A DNA stretch of 7,715 nucleotides, taken from the NCBI GenBank assembly GCA_002441055.1, contig DJWR01000111.1:1-7715 (forward strand). Reading direction: 5' to 3'. Position 1 is the stretch's first letter; each line of letters opens with the position of its first letter. The position numbers and the translations under genes were made by a program. This document shows, piece after piece, positions 1 to 6,300 of this stretch. A model generated the notes under the pieces. The model worked only from the letters and a program-made list of their open reading frames with translations, made no database searches and was not told the DNA's origin. This DNA is from Caulobacteraceae bacterium UBA6225. Lineage in GTDB: Bacteria > Pseudomonadota > Alphaproteobacteria > Caulobacterales > Caulobacteraceae.

Positions 1-74
1 AGCGCCCCATTCGGGCTGGGCGCGCAAGACGCGACCATCCTCGTATTTGGCGGGGCTCGCGGGCCTGCTTCACA

Positions 75-101
75 TTGCCCCGACTGGACTTTCCCTGTAA
101 T
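75..101 (+). promoter_or_regulatory. Weak candidate promoter for the adenosine kinase-his cluster
   Basis: TTGCCC at 75-80 resembles a -35 element and TGTAAT at 96-101 resembles a -10 element, separated by 15 bases, which is shorter than the optimum. It does not fit the Caulobacter housekeeping consensus well. It is listed because it is the best sigma70-like pair seen upstream of the six-gene + strand cluster, and it would give a leader of roughly 60 bases. This is inference only. Confidence 0.2.
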
Positions 102-122
102 CGGCGCCCGTTCCCCGATACC

Positions 123-134
123 TGACCGCGGTCA
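123..134. promoter_or_regulatory. Perfect 12-bp palindrome, possible operator
   Basis: TGACCGCGGTCA is its own reverse complement over all 12 bases and ends 33 bases before the adenosine kinase start codon. With no spacer it cannot form a good RNA hairpin, so a binding site for a dimeric regulator is the more natural reading. No regulator is identified. Chance occurrence in G+C-rich DNA is possible. Confidence 0.3.
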
Positions 135-167
135 TCGCCGCTCAACGAGAAGAGAAAACCTCCCGCC

Positions 168-1157
168 ATGACCGAGCTTTACGACGTCGCCGCCATTGGC
201 AACGCCATCGTCGATGTCATCGCCCCGGCGAGTGAGGACTTTCTGACGTCCGAGGGCCTGTCCAAGGGCGCGATGATGCTGATCGATGAGGCCCGCGGCG
301 TGGACCTCTACAGCCGCATGGCGCCGGGCGTCGAAACCTCCGGCGGCTCGGCCGGCAACACCGTGGCCGGGGTCGCCAGCTTCGGCGGCCGGGCGGCCTA
401 TCTGGGCAAGGTGGCCAAGGACCAGCTGGGCGACGTCTTCGCCCACGACATGCGCGCCCAGGGCGTGCGGTTCGATGTGGCGCCGCTGGGCGCCGGCCCG
501 GCCACGGCCCGCTGCCTGATCAATGTGACGCCTGATGGCCAGCGCACCATGTGCACCTATCTGGGCGCCTCCACCGAACTGACCGCCGACGACGTCGACC
601 CGGCGATCATCGAGGCGGCCAAGATCGTCTATCTGGAAGGCTATCTGTTCGACCCCTTCGAGGCGCGCCGCGCCTTCGCCAAGGCCGCAGGGCTGGCTCG
701 GGCCAATGGCCGGCAGATCGCCATCACCCTGTCGGACGCCTTTGTGGTCGAGCGCCATCGCGGCGCCCTGATGGAGTTCATCGACACCCAGGTGGACATC
801 GTCTTCGCCAATGAGGCCGAGGTCTGCGCCCTGTTCGAGACCGCCGACTTCGACGCCGCGGTGAACGCCCTGGCCAGCCGTACGGCCATCGCCGCGGTGA
901 CCCGCAGCGAGCAGGGCTCAGTCATCGCCGCCGGCGAGGCCCGTCACGAGATCTGGGCCGCGGCGGTGGACAAGGTGGTCGACACCACCGGGGCCGGCGA
1001 CCAGTACGCCGCGGGCTTCCTATATGGACTGGCGAACGATCGCTCGCTTCCGGTCTGCGGCCAGCTTGGCTCGCTGGCGGCGGCGGAGGTGATTTCCCAC
1101 TACGGGCCCCGGCCGCAGGTCTCGCTGAAGGCCCTGGCCGCTTCGAGAGGACTTTGA
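168..1157 (+). CDS. PfkB-family adenosine kinase-like sugar/nucleoside kinase
   Basis: This 329-residue protein belongs to the PfkB (ribokinase) family and most resembles the adenosine kinase-like members of Alphaproteobacteria, which would phosphorylate adenosine to AMP with ATP in the cytosol. The sequence shows GNAIVD at residues 11-16 in the first strand, the substrate-side GGSAGNT at 59-65, and the family signature DTTGAGDQYAAGF beginning at residue 272, with D278 as the expected catalytic base in the GAGD anion hole. Length is normal for the family. The ATG at 168 is chosen because the GNAIVD strand follows it at the usual distance; the Shine-Dalgarno sequence is weak (GAGA at 152-155). 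The gene stops five bases before the hisB ATG, so it probably heads the his transcription unit. Family membership is firm. The substrate is less certain, since ribokinase and other nucleoside kinases look alike, so no symbol is given. Confidence 0.85.
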   Translation: MTELYDVAAIGNAIVDVIAPASEDFLTSEGLSKGAMMLIDEARGVDLYSRMAPGVETSGGSAGNTVAGVASFGGRAAYLGKVAKDQLGDVFAHDMRAQGVRFDVAPLGAGPATARCLINVTPDGQRTMCTYLGASTELTADDVDPAIIEAAKIVYLEGYLFDPFEARRAFAKAAGLARANGRQIAITLSDAFVVERHRGALMEFIDTQVDIVFANEAEVCALFETADFDAAVNALASRTAIAAVTRSEQGSVIAAGEARHEIWAAAVDKVVDTTGAGDQYAAGFLYGLANDRSLPVCGQLGSLAAAEVISHYGPRPQVSLKALAASRGL

Positions 1158-1162
1158 AGACC

Positions 1163-1753
1163 ATGGCGCGCACGGCCGAGGTGGTTCGAAACACGAAGGA
1201 AACCCAGATCACCATCAGCGTCGATCTGGACGGGACCGGCGTGTCTGACGTGGAGACCGGCGTCGGTTTCTTCGACCATATGCTCGACGCCTTCGCCCGC
1301 CACGGCGGCATCGACCTGAAGGTCCGCACCAAGGGCGATCTGCACATCGACGCCCACCACACGGTGGAGGACACCGGCATCGTGCTGGGCCAGGCGATCC
1401 ACAAGGCGCTCGACGGGTTCAAGGGCATCCGCCGGTTTGGCCATGCCTATATCCCCATGGACGAGACCCTGACGCGCTGCGCCATCGACCTGTCCAACCG
1501 GCCCTATCTGATCTGGAAGACCGCCTTCCGCACGCCGAAGATCGGCGAGATGGACACCGAGCTGTTCAAGGAATTCCATCACGCCTTCGCCATGAATTGC
1601 GGCGCCTGCGTGCATCTGGAGACCCTGTACGGGGACAACAGCCACCACATCGCCGAGAGCGGGTTCAAGGCCTTGGCCCGCGCCCTGCGCACGGCCATTG
1701 AGATCGACCCCAAGACGGGCGGCCAGGCCCCCTCCACAAAGGGCGTGCTCTAG
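1163..1753 (+). CDS. hisB: Imidazoleglycerol-phosphate dehydratase
   Basis: HisB removes water from imidazole glycerol phosphate to give imidazole acetol phosphate, a Mn-dependent late step of histidine synthesis in the cytosol. The 196-residue protein is the stand-alone dehydratase and lacks the N-terminal phosphatase domain of the enterobacterial bifunctional HisB. Two copies of the metal-binding HHxxE motif are present, at H65-H66/E69 and H161-H162/E165, as expected for a protein built of two similar halves. Other family blocks include GVGFFDHMLDAFARHGG (33-49), RFGHAYIPMDETL and the C-terminal STKGVL. The ATG at 1163 is preferred over an in-frame TTG at 1154: GAGAGGA at 1145-1151 sits 11 bases before the ATG but only two before the TTG, and MARTAEV is a typical N-terminus. 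It lies five bases after the adenosine kinase stop, implying co-transcription. Confidence 0.96.
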   Translation: MARTAEVVRNTKETQITISVDLDGTGVSDVETGVGFFDHMLDAFARHGGIDLKVRTKGDLHIDAHHTVEDTGIVLGQAIHKALDGFKGIRRFGHAYIPMDETLTRCAIDLSNRPYLIWKTAFRTPKIGEMDTELFKEFHHAFAMNCGACVHLETLYGDNSHHIAESGFKALARALRTAIEIDPKTGGQAPSTKGVL

Positions 1754-1780
1754 GCGCGCCCAAGGGTCTAAGGAACCGCT

Positions 1781-2425
1781 ATGCAGACCGTCGCCCTGAT
1801 CGACTACGGGTCGGGTAATCTCCGTTCGGCGCAGAACGCCCTTGAGAAAGCCGCCGGCTCGGCTTCCGGCGGTGCGGAGATTCGCATGACCGCCGACCCT
1901 GAGACGGTGGCCGCCGCCGATCGCATCGTGCTGCCCGGCGTCGGCGCCTTCGCCGCGTGCCGCGAGGCCCTGATGGCCCGGACCGGCCTGGTGGAGGCCA
2001 TCACCGAAGCGGTGCGGAGCCGGGGCGCTCCCTTCCTGGGGGTCTGCGTCGGCATGCAGCTCTTGGCCACCCGCGGCCTGGAGTTCGGCGAGACCCCGGG
2101 TCTCGACTGGATCGCCGGCGAGGTCCGCCGCCTGACGCCCGACAGCCCCGCCTGCAAGGTGCCGCACATGGGCTGGAACAGCCTGGACGACATCAGTCCG
2201 GCGGGCGCGGCCCTCGGCCTCGCCTCTGACGGGGCCATGTATTTCACCCACTCCTTCGCCTTCCACGCGGCCGATCCGACCGACGTGGCCGCCTTCACCG
2301 ATCACGGGGGACGGTTCGCCGCCGCCGTGGCGCGGGGCAATGTGGCGGGGGTTCAATTCCACCCGGAGAAATCGCAGTCTGCCGGGCTTTCTCTCCTCGC
2401 GCGCTTTCTGGAGTGGCGACCTTGA
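1781..2425 (+). CDS. hisH: Imidazole glycerol phosphate synthase, glutamine amidotransferase subunit
   Basis: HisH hydrolyses glutamine and passes ammonia through a tunnel to HisF, its partner encoded downstream. This 214-residue class I glutamine amidotransferase has the triad in place: nucleophile C89 in GVCVGMQLL, and H194 and E196 in QFHPEKSQ. The N-terminus VALIDYGSGNLRS and the block PHMGWNSL are also typical of HisH. Length is near the family norm. The start is supported by TAAGGA at 1769-1774, six bases before the ATG. It begins 27 bases after hisB, the largest gap inside the cluster, with no terminator or promoter seen there. Its stop overlaps the favoured hisA start in TTGA, so the two are probably translationally coupled. 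Confidence 0.96.
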   Translation: MQTVALIDYGSGNLRSAQNALEKAAGSASGGAEIRMTADPETVAAADRIVLPGVGAFAACREALMARTGLVEAITEAVRSRGAPFLGVCVGMQLLATRGLEFGETPGLDWIAGEVRRLTPDSPACKVPHMGWNSLDDISPAGAALGLASDGAMYFTHSFAFHAADPTDVAAFTDHGGRFAAAVARGNVAGVQFHPEKSQSAGLSLLARFLEWRP

Positions 2426-3144
2426 TCCTCTATCCGGCCATCGACCTGAAGGACGGCCAGTGCGTGCGCGTGCTGCATGGTGACCTCGACACCGCCACGG
2501 TGTTCAACACCTCGCCCGCCGACCAGGCCAAACAGTGGGCCAATGCCGGCTTCCCCTGGATCCATGTGGTGGATCTGAACGGGGCGGTGGAAGGCAAGGC
2601 GGTCAACGCCTCGGCCGTGGAGGCCATTCTGTCGGCCGTCTCGGTGCCCGTGCAGCTGGGCGGCGGCATTCGCAGCCTGGCCGATATCGAGGGCTGGATC
2701 GAGGCCGGCGTCAGCCGGGTGATCCTCGGCACGCTCGCCGTGCGTGAGCCGCAGGTGGTGGTGGAAGCCGCTCGCCTGTGGCCTGAGCAGATCGCCGTCA
2801 GCGTCGATGTCCGCGGCGGCAAGGTGGCCGTCCAGGGCTGGACCGAGGATTCCGATCTCGACGCCGTCACCGTGGCCAAGCGGTTCGAGGACGCCGGCGT
2901 CAGCGCCCTGATCATCACCGACATCGACCGGGACGGCGCGCTCACCGGCTTCAATGTCGAGGTGTTCGGGGCCATGGCCGATGCGGTGGACATTCCGGTC
3001 ATCGCCGCCGGCGGCCTGGCCAGCGTCGAGGACATTCATCGCCTGCGGGCCCGCAAGGGTCGCCCGATCGCTGGCGCGGTCCTGGGTCGCGCCCTCTATA
3101 CCGGCGCCATCAAGGCGCCCGAAGCCATCAAGGCTGCGGCCTGA
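2422..3144 (+). CDS. hisA: ProFAR isomerase, HisA
   Basis: HisA is the (beta/alpha)8-barrel isomerase that opens the ribose ring of ProFAR to make PRFAR, the substrate of HisH-HisF. The 240-residue protein has catalytic D8 in MILYPAIDLKDG, D129 in SVDVRGGKVAVQGW, and T166 at the start of TDIDRDG, plus phosphate-binding GGGIRS and AAGGLAS loops in each half-barrel. I chose a TTG start at 2422: it gives the standard HisA N-terminus, GGAG at 2410-2413 lies eight bases upstream, and it overlaps the hisH stop in TTGA. A longer start at GTG 2413 adds three residues but would sit on top of that ribosome-binding site. The stop TGA shares its final A with the hisF ATG. Function is certain from motifs; the exact start is probable. 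Confidence 0.95.
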   Translation: MILYPAIDLKDGQCVRVLHGDLDTATVFNTSPADQAKQWANAGFPWIHVVDLNGAVEGKAVNASAVEAILSAVSVPVQLGGGIRSLADIEGWIEAGVSRVILGTLAVREPQVVVEAARLWPEQIAVSVDVRGGKVAVQGWTEDSDLDAVTVAKRFEDAGVSALIITDIDRDGALTGFNVEVFGAMADAVDIPVIAAGGLASVEDIHRLRARKGRPIAGAVLGRALYTGAIKAPEAIKAAA

Positions 3145-3944
3145 TGCTGAACCTGCGCGTCATTCCGTGCCTGGACGTCAAGGACGGCCGCGTGGTCAAG
3201 GGCGTGCAGTTCCTCTCCCTGCGCGACGCCGGCGATCCGGTGGAGCAGGCCAGCGCCTATGACGCGGCCGGGGCCGACGAGCTGATGTTCCTAGACATCA
3301 CCGCCAGCCACGAGGGCCGCGGCGCCATCCTGGACGTCATCGCCCGCACCGCCGATGTCTGTTTCATGCCGCTCAGCGTCGGCGGCGGCATCCGCGAGGT
3401 TGGTGACGCCCGCCGTTTGCTGCTGGCCGGCGCGGACAAGATCAGCGTCAACACCGCCGCTGTCGAGAACCCTGACCTGATCAGCGCCTGCGCCGACGCC
3501 TTCGGCTCCCAGGCCGTGGTCTGCGCCATCGACGCCAAGCGGACTGAGGACGGGGACTGGCGGGTCTTCATCTACGGCGGTCGCAAGGATACGGGCCTGG
3601 ATGTGGTCGACTACGCCCGCTTGGCGGTGCAGAAGGGGGCTGGCGAAATCCTGCTCACCTCCATGGACCGGGACGGCGCCAAGACTGGCTACGACATCGA
3701 ACTTCTGCGGGCCGTGACGTCCGCCGTCAGCGTGCCGGTGATCGCCTCTGGCGGCGCCGGTTCGGCCGCCCACATGGTTGAGGCCGCCACCCAAGGGGGC
3801 GCCGATGCGGTGCTGGCCGCCTCCATCTTCCACTTCGGCGAGGTGTCCATCGGCGAGGTCAAGCAGGCCATGATCGCCGCTGGCCTGCCGGCCCGCCTGA
3901 CCGGCGCCGAGATGCGCCGGGACGCCGCTGAGGCCTTCTCATGA
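3144..3944 (+). CDS. hisF: Imidazole glycerol phosphate synthase, cyclase subunit
   Basis: HisF takes ammonia from HisH and converts PRFAR to imidazole glycerol phosphate and AICAR; AICAR feeds purine synthesis. The 266-residue barrel has both catalytic aspartates at the canonical positions, D11 in RVIPCLDVKDG and D130 in VVCAIDAKR, with phosphate-binding GGGIR and ASGGAGS loops. Many family members are about 250-258 residues, so this one is slightly long; the extra length is at the C-terminus after residue 250. The ATG overlaps the hisA stop by one base (TGATG), and AAGG at 3130-3133 lies ten bases upstream. The sequence relationship to HisA reflects the known common origin of the two barrels. 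Confidence 0.97.
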   Translation: MLNLRVIPCLDVKDGRVVKGVQFLSLRDAGDPVEQASAYDAAGADELMFLDITASHEGRGAILDVIARTADVCFMPLSVGGGIREVGDARRLLLAGADKISVNTAAVENPDLISACADAFGSQAVVCAIDAKRTEDGDWRVFIYGGRKDTGLDVVDYARLAVQKGAGEILLTSMDRDGAKTGYDIELLRAVTSAVSVPVIASGGAGSAAHMVEAATQGGADAVLAASIFHFGEVSIGEVKQAMIAAGLPARLTGAEMRRDAAEAFS

Positions 3945-4264
3945 ACCGCCTGGCCGAAGTGCTCACCCGTCTGTCGGCGGTGATCGAGAGCCGGAAGGGC
4001 GGCGATCCGGCCGCCTCTTACACCGCCCGCCTGCTGGCCGATCCGTCCCTGGCCGCCAAGAAGCTGGGGGAAGAGGCCGTGGAGACGGTGATCGCCGCCG
4101 TGCAGGCCGACAAGGACGCCCTGGCGTCTGAGAGCGCCGACCTGCTCTATCACTGGCTGGTGGTCATGGCCGCCTCAGGGGTGTCCCTCGACGAGGTCGC
4201 CGCCAGGCTCGAAGCCCGCGAGGGTGTGTCCGGCCATGCCGAGAAGGCAGCCCGTAAAAGCTAA
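3941..4264 (+). CDS. hisE: Phosphoribosyl-ATP pyrophosphatase
   Basis: HisE hydrolyses phosphoribosyl-ATP to phosphoribosyl-AMP and pyrophosphate, the second step of histidine synthesis. The 107-residue protein is the stand-alone form, not fused to a HisI cyclohydrolase. It shows the all-alpha NTP pyrophosphatase pattern: SYTARLLADP (26-35), KKLGEEAVE with acidic E44, E45 and E48, and ESADLLYHW with E64 and D67, which together should bind magnesium. Its ATG overlaps the hisF stop (ATGA), and TGAGG at 3929-3933 lies seven bases upstream. It is the last gene of the + strand cluster. Its TAA interlocks with the TAG of the convergent neighbour, leaving no room for a terminator between them. Confidence 0.95.
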   Translation: MNRLAEVLTRLSAVIESRKGGDPAASYTARLLADPSLAAKKLGEEAVETVIAAVQADKDALASESADLLYHWLVVMAASGVSLDEVAARLEAREGVSGHAEKAARKS

Positions 4265-4584
4265 GGCTTGGGCGGCGGGGACTTGTTCTCCAGCAGCAGC
4301 TGCCCCTGTTTCTGAACCCGCCCTTTGATCTTGCCCGCCAGCATGGCCAGCACATTGGGCAGATTGATCTCCATCCGCACCGCGTCGGCCATGACGTCCA
4401 GATGGCCGCTGATGGTCTGACCCAGCACGGTGGCCGAAAAGCCCATGCGGTCGCCGCTCCACTGGCGGGTGAGCTTGGCGCTCTCGCCGAACTGGCTGAG
4501 GATCTTGTCGAACCCTTCCTCCAGACGCCGCCGCGCCTCAGCGGCGCCGAGGCTGTGGGGGATATCGATGGTGATGGGCTTCAT
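4261..4584 (-). CDS. Polyhydroxyalkanoic acid system family protein
   Basis: This 107-residue protein resembles the small family annotated as putative polyhydroxyalkanoic acid system protein (PHA_gran_rgn). The match rests on the opening block DIPHSLGAAEARRRLEEG (7-24), the middle block WSGDRMGFSATVLGQTISG (42-60), the following LDV, and the amphipathic tail NVLAMLAGKIKGRVQKQGQ. The family's biochemical role is poorly defined. There is no signal peptide or membrane segment, so it is likely cytosolic. The start is supported by GAGG (plus-strand CCTC at 4591-4594), six bases upstream. It lies 51 bases after the smr stop and may be the last gene of that unit or have its own promoter. No PHA synthase, phasin or depolymerase is present in the window, so the PHA link is by family name only. 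Confidence 0.75.
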   Translation of the reverse strand: MKPITIDIPHSLGAAEARRRLEEGFDKILSQFGESAKLTRQWSGDRMGFSATVLGQTISGHLDVMADAVRMEINLPNVLAMLAGKIKGRVQKQGQLLLENKSPPPKP

Positions 4585-4635
4585 CGGCGACCTCGCTGGG
4601 TTCAGATCAGTCTAACGCGGAAATCCGCAGCGGGC

Positions 4636-5202
4636 TCATCCCCGGGGTTTGCGTTTCAACGCGACATAGAGGGCGCCGCCGCCCCCATGACGCCGATGGG
4701 CTTCGGAGACCCCGGCCACGATGGACCGCAGGTGGGGGGCGGCCAGCCATTCCGGGGCGGCCCGGCGCAAAGTCCCATCGCCGGTCCCCCGGGAGCCCTT
4801 GCCGGTGATCACCAGCACGGCGCGATGGCCCTCGTGCCAGGCCTGCAGCAGAAAGCCGTCCAGCCGCGCCCGGGCCGCGTCATAGGTCAGGCCGTGCAGA
4901 TCAAGCCGCGCGGCGATGGGGTCGCGCTCTCGCACGATCCGGTGATGCCGGTTGGGTTCGATGAGCTCAGGCCCTGGCCAGGACGCCTGCGAGGGCGGTC
5001 GGGGCGCAGGGCCTGGGCCCGGCGGCGTGGTCTTTGGCGGTTGCTTGCCAGGGGGCGCCTTGCCCTTGGGGACGATGGCCGGCGACGGCGGTTCGGCGGG
5101 TTGCGCCGGCGCCGTCAGCGTGTGGCGTCCGGGCAGGGGATGGAGCGTGGCCGCCACGACCGACCAGAGCCTGTGCTCCTCAGGTCGAAGCGGGCGTTTC
5201 AT
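4636..5202 (-). CDS. smr: Smr-domain protein
   Basis: This 188-residue protein has a C-terminal Smr domain (about residues 95-188), the small MutS-related domain also found as stand-alone proteins and associated with nucleic-acid cleavage. The two hallmark motifs are present: LDLHG at 100-104 followed by LTYDAA, and TGKGSRGTGDG from residue 133, with the usual C-terminal HGGGGALYVALKRK. Residues 1-30 form a short conserved-looking helix region (RPLRPEEHRLWSVVAATLHPL). Residues 32-78 are a low-complexity linker rich in proline, alanine and lysine. Its ATG overlaps the mltA stop in ATGA and has no clear Shine-Dalgarno sequence, so translation is probably coupled to mltA. Substrate (DNA or RNA) cannot be told from sequence. 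Confidence 0.88.
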   Translation of the reverse strand: MKRPLRPEEHRLWSVVAATLHPLPGRHTLTAPAQPAEPPSPAIVPKGKAPPGKQPPKTTPPGPGPAPRPPSQASWPGPELIEPNRHHRIVRERDPIAARLDLHGLTYDAARARLDGFLLQAWHEGHRAVLVITGKGSRGTGDGTLRRAAPEWLAAPHLRSIVAGVSEAHRRHGGGGALYVALKRKPRG

Positions 5203-6296
5203 GGGGTTGGATCGGGGCCCACCTTGGGGGTTAACCGCACCATCTTCAGGGTGTGACGCACCCGTCCGGCCTCCACCCCCGCCTCAGGACCGGAGCCCAG
5301 ATAGAGGTCGGCCCGAACCTGGCCCTTGATGGCGCCGCCGGTGTCGAGCGCCACGGCCAGGCGGCGATAGGTGGGGAAGGCGCCGCTGAGAATGGGAGCC
5401 TGGGCGTCGATCCAGAACAGCTCCCCCACCCGGTGTTGGCTGAGATCCACGGCGATGGCGTGGTCGGGGGGCAGGGGGACGCCGGCGGCGCCCACCGGGT
5501 GAAGGCCGTCATCGGCCTCCAGACGGAACCAGACATAACGTCGATTCAGCTGCATGACGGCGTCGGCCTCGGGGCCGCGATGCTCGGCCAGCCAGGCGCG
5601 AATCGCCTCGCCAGAGGTGTTGTCGGCCGCCAGCAGCCCCCGGTCGCGCATGGGATTGGCGATGCCGGAAAAGGGCAGGTCGTTATGGGCGGCGAACAGC
5701 ACCTTGACCCGGGCTCCATCGGGAAAGGTCAGGACGCCTGAGCCCTGGATCTGCAGGAAAAACAGCTCCTCAGGCCGCATCCAGGCCAGCACCTGGTCGG
5801 GCGCGGTGGCCTCGATGGCCCCCCGGTCGGCGCGGCCCGACAGGGCGGCGTGGTTGGCGGGCTTGGGACGTACGGCCGCGCTGTACTCGGCGTCTGGCGT
5901 GGTCCGGGCGGTGTATTCTGGGGCGTAATAGGCCGTCAGCACCCCTTCGCCAGGGACCGGCACGGGGCGGAAGTTGGCCTCGAAGAAGGCCCGGGCCGCG
6001 GCGTTTTCAAGGCGCGGCTGGGCCCGGGCGCGGCGACAGATCTCGGCCTCCGCGGCCGCCTTGGCCACGCCGCAGGTCGCCTGATAGGCCGCAAAGGCCT
6101 CGGCGTGGTCGGCCTCGTCCCAGCCCGTCAGGCTGCTGAAGGCCACCGGCGGCGGCAATGCTGGCGCCTGGGGCGCCTCCCCCGTTGGCGGTGCGGGGGG
6201 CAGGGTGGGTGTCGAAGCCTCATCAGGCGCCCGCGCGGTGGCGCAGGCGCTGAGGAGGAGGACGCCACCGAGGACGCCGACCAGACGCAGACGCAC
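5199..6296 (-). CDS. mltA: MltA-family membrane-bound lytic murein transglycosylase lipoprotein
   Basis: MltA cleaves peptidoglycan glycan strands with formation of 1,6-anhydro-muramyl ends, acting from the outer membrane in the periplasm. The 365-residue protein starts with a lipoprotein signal peptide: RLR, a hydrophobic stretch, and a lipobox LSAC with C18 as the lipidated residue. A proline/alanine-rich tether (about 23-52) follows. The MltA domain contains LTAYYAPEY (120-128), LQIQGSGVLTFPDG (181-194), and the C-terminal 3D barrel with RLAVALDTGGAIKGQ and ADLYLGSGPEAG; D318 and D330 are the two conserved acidic residues there. I chose the GTG at 6296: GGAGG (plus-strand CCTCC at 6306-6310) lies nine bases upstream and the signal peptide begins exactly there. 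The open frame continues upstream to 6626, but only through timA in another frame. The start is four bases after the timA stop; the stop overlaps smr. Confidence 0.93.
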   Translation of the reverse strand: MRLRLVGVLGGVLLLSACATARAPDEASTPTLPPAPPTGEAPQAPALPPPVAFSSLTGWDEADHAEAFAAYQATCGVAKAAAEAEICRRARAQPRLENAAARAFFEANFRPVPVPGEGVLTAYYAPEYTARTTPDAEYSAAVRPKPANHAALSGRADRGAIEATAPDQVLAWMRPEELFFLQIQGSGVLTFPDGARVKVLFAAHNDLPFSGIANPMRDRGLLAADNTSGEAIRAWLAEHRGPEADAVMQLNRRYVWFRLEADDGLHPVGAAGVPLPPDHAIAVDLSQHRVGELFWIDAQAPILSGAFPTYRRLAVALDTGGAIKGQVRADLYLGSGPEAGVEAGRVRHTLKMVRLTPKVGPDPTP

Positions 6297-6300
6297 GGAC

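Larger units (their letters stand above)
1..167. other. Leader region and unresolved left-edge sequence
   Basis: No gene can be called with confidence here. On the - strand, the frame running off the left edge from about position 70 has good G/C third-position bias and could be the start of a divergent gene, reading KYEDGRVLRAQPEWGA. It has no ATG after its upstream stop; a TTG codon about 10 bases after a GAGGA sequence is the only obvious start. On the + strand, a frame open from the edge to a TAA at 98-100 could instead be the end of an upstream gene. Neither peptide is recognised. The 67 bases just before the adenosine kinase start are probably 5' leader. Confidence 0.3.

Noticed and set aside
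2..23. GCGCCC/GGGCGC inverted repeat at the left edge as a terminator
   Set aside because: The 6-bp stem has a 10-base loop and no T-run after it on the + strand, and pairs like this are common by chance in G+C-rich DNA.
1100..2362. 420-codon open frame on the - strand opposite hisB and hisH
   Set aside because: It is fully antisense to two unmistakable his genes. Its composition, rich in Gly, Ala, Arg and His without domain blocks, is typical of an antisense shadow in high-GC DNA.
4617..4628. GCGGA-AA-TCCGC inverted repeat between smr and the PHA-system gene as a terminator
   Set aside because: The loop is too short for the full stem, leaving about four base pairs, and no T-run follows. 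It is too weak to call.
4402..5256. 284-codon + strand open frame opposite the PHA-system and smr genes
   Set aside because: It runs antisense across two recognisable proteins and their spacer, shows no family motif, and is dominated by Gly, Arg and Pro.
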